From Paramisgurnus dabryanus (taxonomy: Eukaryota; Chordata; Actinopteri; Cypriniformes; Cobitidae), in assembly GCF_030506205.2 (NCBI RefSeq), contig NC_133339.1, positions 5,427,801-5,491,800 of the forward strand: a stretch of DNA of 64,000 nt, in the 5' to 3' direction. Under the pieces are notes generated by a model. That model did not search any database, was not told the DNA's origin, and saw nothing but the letters and a program-made list of their open reading frames with translations. Every line of letters starts with the position of its first letter. The first letter of the stretch is position 1. Both the position numbers and the translations under genes were made by a program. This document shows, one piece after another, positions 21,653-33,504 of this stretch.

Positions 21653-22384
21653 CTAATAGCACACAAAGTTAAGTTCCTCATTACAGTTTCTGTTCTCCCA
21701 GCTCTGATCGTCCATGTTTAGAGATCCACAGTAAGTGTAATCGGCAGGACAGGCTGGCAGCTGGACACGAAGGTCTCCCATATTCTCACCACTTAACCAG
21801 AACCATGAGCCTGCCAGGAATCGTAGACCTGTCCATACAGTTGATGTATTACCAATGGTTTGTTTGGCTTGGATGAGATGTAAATAAGTTGGTAGACTGG
21901 CCAGATCAGTGTGATGAGTCCTGCAGTATTGTAATGCGTCCTCCCAGCTCTTATTCTCTTTAACCACAATCAGTTCAGTGTCCCACTTGTAGCAGAAGTA
22001 AGGGTGTGAATCATTACAGAACGAGTCATGCAAACCGTCGATTTTCACTTTAGCACAGATGTCACTGCTTGGATTGTTTGGTTGTTTTGGTCCCCAGGGG
22101 ATAAAACTTCTGTTGCTTCCATCATTCCACTGCCAGTTGTTTGTGGAGATCTTTTTCAGACCAACCCAGCTGTCTGGGTATGAACCACCAGATCCACTTT
22201 CAGTGTATAACGCTGTAATTTCCCCATGGCTGTCAAGACTGGACAGGTCCACATATGAGCCTCTGCAGTGGCTTTGAGCTTGTATCCATGTCGTATCATT
22301 ACTAAAATGAAAGTGTTTTCTTTTCAGAGCTGTTGTCAGCTCACAATGAGCTGAGAGGAGAAGAGCAAACACGACAATCTTCAT
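21653..22384 (-). CDS. Secreted double C-type lectin domain protein (lectin B)
   Basis: This is a 243-residue paralogue of the protein at 2751-3482, starting at the ATG at 22384 with an identical signal peptide (MKIVVFALLLSAHCELTTA). All nine CTLD cysteines of lectin A are kept. CTLD1 has WVGL and a QPN loop (KQPNNPSSD), and CTLD2 has WTGL and no EPN/QPD. Between residues 57 and 131 I count 30 or more differences from lectin A in about 75 positions. In CTLD2 it is about 18 in 112. Signal peptide, promoter and second domain are therefore conserved while CTLD1 has changed. The gene is a single exon with an intact frame and no premature stop. Function is not known; ligand recognition through CTLD1 is inference. 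Confidence 0.88.
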   Translation of the reverse strand: MKIVVFALLLSAHCELTTALKRKHFHFSNDTTWIQAQSHCRGSYVDLSSLDSHGEITALYTESGSGGSYPDSWVGLKKISTNNWQWNDGSNRSFIPWGPKQPNNPSSDICAKVKIDGLHDSFCNDSHPYFCYKWDTELIVVKENKSWEDALQYCRTHHTDLASLPTYLHLIQAKQTIGNTSTVWTGLRFLAGSWFWLSGENMGDLRVQLPACPADYTYCGSLNMDDQSWENRNCNEELNFVCY

Positions 22385-22399
22385 CTCTTCTGTGAAGGG

Positions 22400-22482
22400 C
22401 GAGTCAATAAACACTCTCCTAAAACACACTTTATATGTTAACACCAACTTTACATTTGTTAGTAATGTATGCAAATGATCAC
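22400..22482 (-). promoter_or_regulatory. Octamer plus TATA promoter of lectin B
   Basis: ATTTGCAT (complement of 22469-22476) and TATAAA (complement of 22430-22435) are separated by about 34 bp, as at lectin A. Confidence 0.6.
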
Positions 22483-22484
22483 TT

Positions 22485-22980
22485 GAAAAAAAGACAATAC
22501 AGTGAGCTCAGTCAGTGTAAGTTTTCATGAATAAATGAATCCAGCACTGATCCGTTTTTAGATGCTTTTAAAAAAATTAAGAGACTGCTCCAAAATTAAT
22601 TTCAGCTTTTCTGAATTTATTATTTGTACGTGTTTAGGTAAAATTATCTTTTTGTCATTCCATTAACTACTGACAATATTTTTCCAAAATTTCAGATTAA
22701 ATATTATTTTTACTTGCAAAAAATAGACAAAAAATAAAGTGTGCAATGTTTTCTGACCTTCAACAGTGGAATAAAATTAATATTCACTTTAAAGCAACTG
22801 CAAAATGTTATTTTAGATCGATTTGTTTTTACCATGATGTAGATTTTTATCCATCATAGAAAAACAGATAGGTAAGGTGTTAATCTTTAGGTGAATAAAT
22901 CTCTATTTTTCTATGTGAAAGCTTGTAGTTTTATTTAGGCATGCCAAACCCTTCCCTTCCAAAGTGTCTTAATGTCCTGT
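22485..22980. other. Intergenic duplicated DNA
   Basis: Matches 3583-4070 of copy A; no coding feature. Confidence 0.45.
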
Positions 22981-23090
22981 GTCCTTCATCTCCTCTATGA
23001 AGGGCGAGTCAGTCGGCACTCTCCTAAAACACACTTTATATGTTAACACCAACTTTACATTCATTAGTCAGTAATGTATGCAAATGATCA
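22981..23090 (-). pseudogene. Relic lectin promoter, leader and start codon (copy B)
   Basis: Octamer (23078-23085), TATAAA (23035-23040) and a start codon (22987-22989), with the leader matching that of the lectins. No lectin sequence follows. Since copy A has the same relic, it predates the segmental duplication. Confidence 0.65.
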
Positions 23091-23148
23091 CATAAGAAAA
23101 TCAATGGATAAAATGAAATAATGTTTAATGTATAAAAGAACTCATCAT

Positions 23149-23745
23149 TGTCATGATTTCGGTCTTACCGGCCGCCTTGTCTTTGTTTCCTTATGTGTTG
23201 TGTTTTGTTTTGACAGCTCTACACATGCGCGCCTCCCACCTGGTGATCTCATCATCGCTGACTCTTCTCACCGGTGTCACACACCTGATTATTATTTTTG
23301 CCCATTCCGGTTTGATTTAAATTCCTCTCGGTTCCTCAGTTCTTTGCAAGTTCGTCTTTGTATATCCGTGCCCACTGGCCTTGTCTAGTCCTAGTCTAGT
23401 CGTGTCTTGTATTTTTCTAATCATAGTCTACGCTCTCTGCTGCCTTTCCCCCTTCAGATCCCCTGTTCAGCTGTATACTTCCCTGAGGATTGGTTTCCTG
23501 TCTTCGCCTACACTCTGCTGGATTTACTCTCTTCACTGCTCTCTCGCTCGCTCGGCTGGAGTGGCAACAGCCGGGTTTGCGCTCCTCCAGTTAGAGGGTC
23601 TCTCTTAGCGCTGTCCAGCATCAGAGCGCTGTCCTGCATTAGAGCGCTGTCCAGCATCGCCACCAGCTAAAGGCGTTGTCAGTATTATCTCTCTCTCTCT
23701 GTGTCTCGCCAGGATCCCATCTCAGTGACTTTCGGATGTGTTAGT
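23149..23745 (+). repeat. 5' LTR, 3' part deleted
   Basis: Matches 30261-30825 with scattered differences and one longer segment (around 23605-23660, repeated GAGCGCTGTCC blocks). Similarity stops after GTGTTAGTGG. The rest of the LTR, primer binding site and start of gag are missing, and sequence resumes inside gag. Confidence 0.85.
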
Positions 23746-23799
23746 GGTTTTTGCCCTCCAGACCCGCCGCTATTCCTCCGAGCGCACCCGGGTTGCGTA

Positions 23800-24395
23800 C
23801 GTTATTACTCTTCTGGTAGGCAAGGCTCGCGAGTGGGCTACGGCCGTGTGAGATGCCCGCAATCCTTGCTGTCGATCCTTTGATGAGTTCCGTGAGGAGA
23901 TGGAGAAACTCCTCGACCGCTCAGTGCACGGGGACGCTGCTGCGGCTCGGCTGGCCCGCTTTGTTCAGGGGAGGCTCTCTGTCACCGAGTACGCCATAGA
24001 GTTTAAGACCTTAGCGGCTGCCTGCCATTGGGATGAAGCGGCTCTCCGAGCACAGTTTGTAGATGGTTTGTCTGATGGTCTCCAGGATGAGATCGCAGTC
24101 CACGATCTCCCCCTCTCCCTCGATGGCATTATCGATCTAGCCCTCAGGATCGAAGCTCGGAGGCTGCTTGGTAATCAGCGCCGCTCACTTCGCCAGCGAG
24201 TTTTCCTGGACAAGACCACCGCTTCCGCCTCTTCCTCGTCTTCACCACCTGTCAAACCCGAGCCCATGCAGCTAGGGCGCATGCGCCTTTCACAGAGAGA
24301 GAGAGAGAGATAGGCGTCTGCAGAATGCCCTGTGTCTCTATTGCGGGAAACCCGGACACTTTGCTAAGACCTGCCCGCTAAAAGCTGCTGCCCAT
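23800..24395 (+). pseudogene. Gypsy gag, capsid C-terminal part and zinc knuckle
   Basis: The largest open part (23900-24313) reads MEKLLDRS..., then FVQGRLSVTEYAIEFKTLAA and FVDGLSDGLQDEI, a Ty3/Gypsy gag (retrotrans_gag) signature. The frame breaks in an (AG)n run at 24294-24310. In the next frame a CCHC knuckle, CLYCGKPGHFAKTC, lies at about 24333-24374. The N-terminal part is deleted. Confidence 0.8.
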
Positions 24396-24397
24396 CA

Positions 24398-24715
24398 GTG
24401 AGTCCGGGAGTCCTGGTGGGCGTCACCTCTTCAAAACTCTCCCCTGTTTCCAGTACCCAACTCCCTGTCACGTTGTCCTTCGCTGGGCGAGATCATCCAT
24501 CCTCCGCCCTTCTCGACTCTGGAGCAGAGGGCAACTTTATTGCTGAAGCTCTGGTTCGCGCCTGGGGTATCCCGGTTGTTCCTCTCCAATCCCCCTTGGA
24601 TGTCTGGTCCCTCAAGGGGCAGCAGATGGCACGGATTACACGTTGCACTACTCCTGTGAGTCTTTCTGTTTCAGGTAATCATCGCTTCATGCCTCTCTGT
24701 CTCCCATCATTTTAG
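24398..24715 (+). pseudogene. Gypsy aspartic protease
   Basis: Contains ALLDSGAEGNFI with the DSG active site of retropepsins and the downstream PLDVWSLKG region. It ends at a stop at 24713-24715 before the RT domain, unlike a complete pol. Confidence 0.75.
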
Positions 24716-24726
24716 GGCATGCATGG

Positions 24727-26830
24727 TTGGCGCAGCACAATCCTCACGTTGATTGGCAACACAATACTATTTTAGCTTGGTCTCAGTCTTGTCATGTGTC
24801 TTGTCTTGGTTCTGCTGTTTCTGGTTCTGTTCTCTCTCGTCCTCAGGTTCCGGCAGCCAATTTGAGAGGGGTCGCGGCAGAGTATGCTGATATCGCCCAG
24901 ATGTTTAGTAAAGCCCGGGCCACCTACCTTCTTCCCCACCGGCCATACGATTGTGCTATCAATCTCCTCCCCGGCACTTCTCCGCCTAAGGGTAGACTTT
25001 ATTCCTTATCGGGTCCTGAGAGAGAGGCTATGAACCAGTATATTAATGATGCATTTGAGCTTCTGCAGGGAGCGCAGTTCTTTACTAAGTTAGATTTGCG
25101 CAATGCCTATCATCTGGTGCGTATAAGAGAGGGAGATGAATGGAAGACAGCGTTTAACACCCCTACCGGACACTTTGAGTACTGCGTTCTGCCGTTCAGG
25201 CTCACAAAGTCTTCCAAACTCTGGTCAATGATGTGCTGAGAGACATGATTAACAAGTTTGTCTTTGTGTACATAGATGATATTCTCATCTTTTTTCCCTC
25301 TATGCAGGAACACACTCAGCATGTCCGCCGAGTTTTACACCAGTTGTTAGAGAACAAGCTTTATGTGAAGGCGGAGAAGTGAGAGTTCCATCATAGGTCA
25401 GTTTCGTTCTTGGGTTTTGTTGTTGCCGTAGGTGAGATACGTCCCGACCCAGCCAAGATCAAAGCGGTTGCCGAATGGCCAGTCCCCGAGTCCCGTAAGG
25501 ATTTATTAAGGTTTCTGGTGTGGCAAGGTGATGCACCGGGGAGTGCATTACAAATAAACCAGACTAAAATCCGACTACGCCACCTGGACTTTACCGGGAA
25601 ATTTAATCAAGGCACGAAGGTCCGTTTGCCAAATATGGGGCGAGGAGGACACAGACACAAAATAGAAAATATAAATATTTATTTTACACATTTTAAAAGG
25701 ATCATTATCCCGGACACAAAGGGACAAACACAATAAATTATAAAGTGGGGGCTGCAGGCAGGGATTGTGTTTTCACCCCACACATTATACCACAGCAAAG
25801 TCAGTGAAACAAAATATCAACCAGTTGTGTAATCGATCCCCAGCTTACGTTTCCCACTCAATACAAAACAAAAATACAAAATCAAGATGCTCATTAACAA
25901 TGAAATAATAAGCATTAATAGCCAAAACAAATAAACAAAAACAGTCAAATGATTTAATAAAAACAAATAACCAAACAAACAAACAAACAAAACGACAGCT
26001 GAAAGTAATCAGTTCATGTCGAGCCACGGGGCAATCAGAGGAAAAACTCATGTGCTTTCACAACCCTCATAAATGGTCCCATAGCCGGAACACCGGACGA
26101 CGTAATTCGCCCATAGTCACACAGACATGAATATCCGAAACTGGAGTGAATGAAACCCAGGCAAGGCAGCAGCGTGGTCATCTCTGACGATTTACATTCC
26201 GCCCCATTCAATTTGGTTGCGGACACCCTTAAGGTGTAATCTACATGTTACCTGCCAGGCACAGAACACTTCATTAAATTACTCAAACGAATAAGCAGCC
26301 TACTATATAAACGACTACATACCCAGGAGAATTGGTCCAGAAATTTACAACCACCGCCATACATCGCGATGAGGGAGCACACTTAACGACCATTATTCTG
26401 GCAGCAACAGATAACGTTCATTATTAAAAACTTAGTAACCAACGCGGATTTCATTCGTGTAGCCTACACCTACCGTTCATTCATAAAAACCTGCGTCGCC
26501 GGGAGGGCGGTACCACTGGATGACGCATCACATGCAAAGACAATTCAGGACTCTTATACCCTCTGAAGTATACTCTAATTGGTTGGCAGTTTTACCCTGC
26601 ATCAACCAATAGCAAGGACACACGTCATCCTGCTACACTGGGTTTCGCCAATTTTTACCGGCGATTCATCAGGAACTACGGTCAGATTGCTCAGCCTTTT
26701 ACGGCTCTCACTTCCAACAAAGAGAGGTTTGTCTGGAATTTAAGGATCAGGAGGCATTTGATAATTTAAAGTCCCGGTTTATCTCTGCTCCTGTTCTCTC
26801 TATTCCAGATCCTGCAGCTCAATTTATTGC
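24727..26830 (+). pseudogene. Gypsy reverse transcriptase, frameshifted and split by an LTR
   Basis: Open to 25239 with YADIAQMFSKARA, LPHRPYDCAINLLPG, FTKLDLRNAYHLVRI and HFEYCVLPF. After a small loss near 25200 the frame shifts. The catalytic FVYIDDILIF lies at about 25260-25290, followed by a TGA at 25381 and FLGFVVA. It is interrupted in the thumb at DLLRFL by the LTR 25519-26637. It resumes with GFANFYRRFI at about 26640-26670. A deletion between LPPG-type and MNQYI segments (about 25025) removes part of the fingers. Confidence 0.8.
25519..26637 (-). mobile_element. Solo LTR (1119 bp) in the Gypsy RT
   Basis: On the minus strand it runs TGTAGCAGGATG...CACCTTGCCACA. The 4-bp duplication CTGG is at 25515-25518 and 26638-26641, and removing the insert restores the RT frame. 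A TATAAGAG box lies near 26562 and an AATAAA near 25675-25685, so this is an LTR in minus orientation. No internal coding region is present. Confidence 0.75.
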
Positions 26831-26834
26831 CTAG

Positions 26835-28003
26835 GTGGAAGCTTCGGATGTCGGGGTAGTCGCCGTTTTATCTCAGCGGTCTGCTAAGGATGGCAAGGTG
26901 CATCCCTGTGCCTTTGTCTCCCATCGGTTGAACCCAGCAGAGCGAAATTATGACATAGGTAATCGGGAGCTGCTGGCGGTCAGACTGGCTTTGGGTGAGT
27001 GGAGTCACTGGTTAGAAGGGACCTCGGAGCCCTTCCTGGTCTGGACGGATCATAAAACCTTGAATACATCCATTCAGCCAGGAGGTTATCTTCTCGTCAG
27101 GCTCGGTGGGCGCTCTTCTTTGATAGATTCAACTTCACCCTCTCGTACCGGCCCGGTTCCAAGAATACTAAGCCCGATGCTCTCTCTCCTTTGTTCGATA
27201 GCCCTGGTTCCGCTGGGGATGAAACCATCCTCCCGGAGGGGCAGGTGGTGGGTGCCCTGCGCTGGGGAATCGAACAGCGGGTGAGACGGGCCGGCCGGGA
27301 GGGGGAAGTGCCAGAGGAGTGCCCAGCAGGTCGACTGTGGCTTCCGGATTCGCTTCGCTTCGAGGTCATCCGGTGGGGTCACGAGTCCAGGTTTGTTTGC
27401 CATCCGGGGGTTCGGAGAACGTTGGCTACCGTCTGCCAACGTTTCTGGTGGCCCTCCATGGGTCCCGATGTCAGACAGTTTGTGTTAGCCTGTCAGGTTT
27501 GTGCCCGGAATAAGGCCTCTCATCAAGCCCCTATTGGTCTGCTTAAACCCTTACCCATTCCCTCTCGCCCATGGTCTCATATCGCCATTGATTTTGTGAC
27601 CAAATTACCTAGTTCTAAGGGAAACACTGTTGTTTTGACCATTGTTGACCGCTTCTCCAAGGCGGCTCACTTTGTCCCTTTGCCCAAGCTTCCCACAGCC
27701 AAAGAAACAGCCCATGTAATGATCGAACACGTCTTTCACTTACATGGTCTGCCCACAGACGTAGTTTCAGATAGGGGTCCTCAGTTTATTTCTCGTTTCT
27801 GACAGGAGTTCTGTAGACAGATTGGCTCAACAGCCAGCTTGTCCTCAGGTTATCACCCACAGACCAACAGGCAATGTGAACGGGCTAACCAAGATTTAGG
27901 TAGAGCTCTCAGCTGTCTGACATCCCAATATCCGAGCTCCTGGTGCCAACAGCTACCCTGGGTTGAATATGCCCATAATTCTCTCCCCGTGTCTTCACTT
28001 AAT
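26835..28003 (+). pseudogene. Gypsy RNase H and integrase core
   Basis: RNase H: VEASDVGVVAVLSQ, AFVSHRLNPAERNYDIGNRELLAV (catalytic Glu) and VWTDHKTL (Asp). A frameshift near 27090 follows. Integrase: a His/Cys zinc-binding segment (GHESRFVCHPG, then CQVCARN), core D in IAIDFVTKLP, D in VVSDRGPQFIS, and E in NRQCERANQDL. A TGA replaces Trp at about 27800. The frame is cut at SSLNM by the LTR 28012-29598. Confidence 0.82.
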
Positions 28004-28011
28004 ATGTAATA

Positions 28012-29598
28012 TGTCCCTGTAGTACAGCTGGTAAATAATCAACTTTAAGTTTATTTATGGAGAGACACTATAAAACAATTAAACCTCAGGTGGTGTTGCT
28101 AACCCAAATTTGACTCTTAGGTGAAACTCTTTACAGACATGCAACTCTCTGTTCTCCTAATCTCTTCATCACAAAGGCTTTGGCACTGTTAGCCTTAAGG
28201 CTCACATCACTGAGTATCTGCTGAAATATATGATGTTATGTATACATATTATGTGGTTCTAAGATTGTAATTTAATATTAATGTTTAGTATTATTTTAAA
28301 GGTCATGGTGCGATCATTTCTATAAATCTAAGATATGATGGATAAAGGTTTTAGAACTTTGGATAGAAGATACATTTCTTGTAGAGGTGGGGTTTTTGCC
28401 TTGATATTTCTGGCTAGTTTGACCAGTTGCCAAGATACTCCTGGCTAGTTTGACCAGGTGCTCTTTAGTTTCACTTGGTACAGGTCAAACCAGATTTTGG
28501 TAGTTTTCTCAAGCTGTGTATAAAAGGTGGCCTGGCAAAACATTCTGGGAGCCATCCTGTAACCAGGAGCTCCCACACTCTGTGTGAATTCAAACCTTAT
28601 GGAGCCATTCTGTAACCAGGAGCTCCCACACTTTGTGTGTAGCCTATACAAACCTTAGGGAGCCATTCTGTACCCAGAAGCTCCCACACTTTGTGTGTAT
28701 TCAAACCTTATGGAGGCATCCTGTAACCAGGAGCTCCCACACTTTGTGTGTATACTAAAACATCATGGAAGAAATCTTCCTACACCATTTTAGGTGTATT
28801 ATATCCACGATGGAAGTACTCTGTAACCAGAGTGTCTATTGCCAGGCATGACTTTGTAACTTTTGCAACTGTTGATCATTTTTATTAATTGGAATTTAAT
28901 CATGTTCTGTATGATATTCTTTAATTGATGTTTGAAGCTGGAACCTGCCTGGTATAATAAATTGTTACATTTGATTCATCTAATTTCTTCAGAAATTGTA
29001 TTGATTTATTTTAATTCTTTCAGAAATTATTATTTCCAGTAGATTAAAAGGAGTCTGGTATTACCGCAAAATAAGTATGTCAGGATATGATCACACTGGT
29101 GTTTCGATGTTGAATGGAGCATGGGGCACATTCACCAGGACTCTCAGATTTATGTCTATCACCTGCCTTAGCAAGTTGCATGATCGTGACTAAAGTAACT
29201 ATTTTTATGATCGGAGCAAGCATGGGGCGGCCAGACGAAAAAATATTAGTTTACCCGGCAACCTCTGACTAAGACCAGACTGGCAATTTTGTGTCCGTGA
29301 GATGTACGCAACGGCCGATGTATATTCTGTGCGATATCGGGTCCCTAATGAACGAATAACTAAGACTATGGAAATTTATAAATAATCAAACATATAAATT
29401 ATGATCAACAGATAATAATAATACACTTAATTCTTACTATATTAAATTGGAGTCAGATTATAATTTAACCACAGAGATCAGAGAAATAAATTAAATAAAT
29501 GGAATTATTCTTCTAGAAGCGCTACGGATGGCAAGAACACGTGGTCCCTTCACCAGGCCATTGGATACCTTCGTTGGACCGATGGGTGGCGTCTTACA
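28012..29598 (+). mobile_element. LTR (about 1.6 kb) inserted in the Gypsy integrase
   Basis: Runs from TGTCCCTGTAGTAC to GGCGTCTTACA. It has a TATA box (GTGTATAAAAGG near 28517), a short tandem repeat just downstream, and AATAAA near 28958, in the order of U3-R-U5. The integrase frame continues at 29599 (CCATTTGAGGCGCCC...). No clean target duplication is seen. The same family occurs in pieces at 5228-5430 and 10767-10990. Whether it belongs to an endogenous retrovirus or a Gypsy/BEL family cannot be told without an internal region. Confidence 0.65.
28548..28765 (+). repeat. Tandem repeat of 53-58 bp inside the LTR
   Basis: Four copies of GAGCCATTCTGTAACCAGGA followed by GCTCCCACACT(T/C)TGTGTGTA begin near 28549, 28602, 28660 and 28713, downstream of the TATA box. 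Confidence 0.8.
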
Positions 29599-30260
29599 TC
29601 CCCATTTGAGGCGCCCATGGGGTTTCAGCCTCCCTTATTCCCATCCCAAGAACCCGATGCGGCGGTTCCGTCTGCGCTGGCTTTCGTCCGTCATTGCAAA
29701 CACACCTGGAGGAAAGCTAGATCTACTTTACGCCAGGTTTCCAGATGAACCAAAGCCACGGCCGATCGTCACCGTAGACCCGCGCCCCGTTTTATCTGTG
29801 GGCAGAAGGTATGGCTTTCTTCCAGGGATATGCCTCTCTGTGTGCCTTCTCGCAAGCTGGCTCCGCGATTCCTTGGGCCACACAGCATTGTTAAAGTGAT
29901 TAATCCCATAACGGTCAGGCTCAGATTGCCCCCAGCACTCTGTCTGGTTCACCCTGTATTTCATGTGTCCAAGCTCAAGCCTGTTTATTTTTCTCACCTC
30001 AATCCCGTTTCCACTGCCCCCACCCCTCCCACCCCTCAGCTTGTAGACGGCGCCCCCGCTTAAACTGTTAAATCTTTACTAGATGTGCATCGCCGGGGCA
30101 GAGGGTTTCAGTATCTCGTAGACTGGGAGGGCTATGGTCTGGAGAAGAGGTGTTGGGTACCGGCCCGGGACATCCTGGACCCTGGGCTGATCGAGGATCT
30201 CCACCGGCGACGGGGTGAGCCCCTCATGGACCGCCCGGTGGCGGTCGTGGGGGGGAGTCC
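29599..30260 (+). pseudogene. Gypsy integrase C-terminus and chromodomain
   Basis: The translation gives the CVPSRKLAPRFLGPHSIVKVI block and VHPVFHVSKLKPV (integrase C-terminal barrel; open 29830-30063). After a TAA, RRGRGFQYLVDWEGYGLEKR and CWVPARDILDPGLIEDLHRR follow at 30085-30250. These form a chromodomain with aromatic Y and W residues, the mark of chromoviruses, which target modified histones. A G-rich polypurine tract (30249-30257) directly precedes the 3' LTR. Confidence 0.85.
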
Positions 30261-31078
30261 TGTCATGATTTCGGTCTTACCGGCCGCCTTGTCTTTGTTT
30301 CCTTATGTGTTGTGTTTTGTTTTGACAGCTCCACACGTGCGCGCCTCCCACCTGGTGATCTCATTATCGCTGACTCTTCTCACTGGCGTCACACACCTGA
30401 TTCTTATTTTTTCCCACTCCGGTTTGATTTAAATTCCCCTTGGTTCCTTAGTTCTTTGCAAGTTCGTCTTTGTATGTTCGTGCCCACTAGCCTTGTCTAG
30501 TCATAGTCTAGTCGTGTCTTGTATTTTTCTAATCATAGTCTGTGCTCTCTGCTGCCTTTGCCCCTTCAGATCCCCTGTTCAGCTGTATACTTCCCTGAGG
30601 ATCGGTTTCCTGTCTGTGCCTACACTCTGCTGGATTTACTCTCTCACTGCTCTCTCACTCGCTCGGCTGGAGTGGCAACAGCCGAGTTTGCGCTCCTCCA
30701 GTTAGAGGGTCTCTCAGAGCACTGTCAAGCATCGCCACCAGCCAAAGGCGTTGTCAGTATTATCTCTCTCTCTCTGTGTCTCGCCAGGATCTCATCTCAG
30801 TGACTTTCGGATGTGTTAGTGGATGTCCTATGGCCATGCTGTGTTTCCCACTACTTGAGTATTCCCGAAAGGATACCGCTGTGGCCTGCCGCTCTATTGT
30901 TTTCTCCTATTCGCACCATTCACACAAGGACACAGAGTGTTTTCTCCTATACATAACTGACAGTCTTCGAGTGTTTTCTCCATACATTTCTGACATCATC
31001 GAGTGTTATCTCCTATACATTACCAACTGTGAATAAAGACCTCTGCGTTGGGATTTCTGTGTTCTGTCGTACGTAACA
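30261..31078 (+). repeat. 3' LTR of the Gypsy chromovirus, 818 bp
   Basis: TGTCATGATTT...GTACGTAACA. Contains AATAAA near 31032. Complete, and the better reference for this family because the 5' copy is truncated. Confidence 0.88.
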
Positions 31079-31461
31079 ATCATCATATGTTTTTAGATGC
31101 TTTTACTCAGGAATTTCCATAAAATTGTTTGTGTTGCAAAGTTAAGATATTGTTCATATGCAAATTTCATTTTTGCATCTGGTTTCCTCAAGCTGAAATT
31201 TTGTCAGATGTCCATTGCCTTAAAAGGAACGTAAAGTTAGCTCAGAAATGTAATTTCTTTCCATTTATACCATGGAAAAAGTTAAATGCTTCATTCTGAC
31301 TGGTTGAGAAATGTACCATGGGTGTTGATTATTTTTCAGTAAACACACACCTGACCTGTCAAATGTCTTAAAATAACCACCAGAGCAATGTTTGGGGTAA
31401 CCGTGGTATAAGCGGAATAATTGACTTTGGTCTTTGAATTATTTGAAAATAATGCACACCC

Positions 31462-32460
<999 letters not shown>

Positions 32461-32710
32461 ATTTTGACATATATCATCTGTGCACAAGATAGGGCCTTAA
32501 AAACATCAGCCAATTGCTTATGCGGTCATCGCATAAGCGATTGGCCCTCTGGCTTGTCAATCACTGCCATTACGATCCTTGTGAGATACGTGCGCGCTCC
32601 AGTAACTAAACACAGGCGACGCATGCGCATAGCGCATGAAACTCCGTCTTAAGTTTCGGTTTGTTTTCATTGTCGATCCTGCTTTCCTCCTCGAATTTGC
32701 ACCACGGTAG

Positions 32711-32873
32711 AGAAGAAACTCGAAGGAGGACGCAAAAGAAAGCTACCCTGGTTTGTCAGAAGAACGTAATGTAAACGGAGTCGTTATTGGAGAAACATTT
32801 CAATGCTGGAGAGCAATGAAGGAACAGAGAGGTGTCAAGACAGACGCGCAGTTCGCAAAATTCTTCCCAACAG
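32711..32873 (+). other. Orphan exon-like open frame with splice signals
   Basis: Preceded by a pyrimidine-rich stretch and CACGGTAG, and followed by CAG|GTAACA. The 54-codon frame between includes ERNVNGVVIGETFQCW and KTDAQFAKFFPTG. It reads like real protein and has the style of short exons found in transposase or zinc-finger-adjacent genes of fish (from memory, not certain). No neighbouring exon was found. Confidence 0.35.
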
Positions 32874-33504
32874 GTAACAGTGATTATTCTTTCTTTGGGG
32901 AATAATTATTGTTGTACTGTAATTCAAGTATATTGATGTTGTTCTTGTACTGTAGTTGTAAGGCAGTGACCAGTCTGCTACATGCTAGTTGAAATGGGAG
33001 TAGCGTCGACTGATCTAACGTTTTAACGTCTTATTTGTTTATTATCATCATTTCACATAATGAATCTACTGACGCGAGTCACGCGCCACAGCATATGCCG
33101 GTGGTAAACAAACACTCGTGTTCAAATATTCGTGCACGAGTTTTGGAAGGCGTTCCCTAGAAATGAGCTGTGAAGGCGGGAGGCTGTTCTTACGCATGCG
33201 CTCATTTAAAAAACTCAGTAACCGTTTTTGAATTCTCAGTCGGCGAAAAACATCCTCTTTTGCGCCTTTAAATGTGCTCTAAGCGAATTAACGCATTTTA
33301 GGCTATACATTTTTTTTTGTTTCATACAGTAAACATCTCCTCACTATCTGCTAGCTGCCTGTCCCCTGAACACACTGTAAAAAATGCGGTCTCTGTAGAC
33401 AGGGCAGGCTCCACAAATTGTAGCACAAACAAAGTGGTCAAACCTACCACCACGAAACATAACGGAGGGGTAACTTGATTTTCTTCCCTGAAAAAGCAGA
33501 ACGA
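32874..33504. other. No recognised feature
   Basis: CpG-containing sequence with no long frame and no repeat matched elsewhere in the window. Confidence 0.35.

Larger units (their letters stand above)
23149..31078 (+). mobile_element. Gypsy LTR retrotransposon with chromodomain (chromovirus type), decayed
   Basis: Bounded by TGTCATGATTTCGGTC and GTACGTAACA, with the 5-bp duplication ATCAT at 23144-23148 and 31079-31083. Order: 5' LTR remnant, gag, protease, reverse transcriptase, RNase H, integrase, chromodomain, polypurine tract and 3' LTR, as in Gypsy/Ty3. Two foreign LTRs (25519-26637 and 28012-29598) are inserted; without them it is about 5.2 kb. Frameshifts and stops in gag, RT and integrase make it inactive. 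It is absent from copy A of the duplication. Confidence 0.92.
19591..31460. repeat. Segmental duplication, copy B (interrupted)
   Basis: Counterpart of 768-4650. It contains lectin gene B, its promoter and a relic promoter, in the same order and strand. It is interrupted at 23149-31078 by a Gypsy element absent from copy A. Similarity resumes at 31085 (ATCATATGTTTTTAGATGC versus copy A near 4275) and ends near 31455. Confidence 0.75.
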
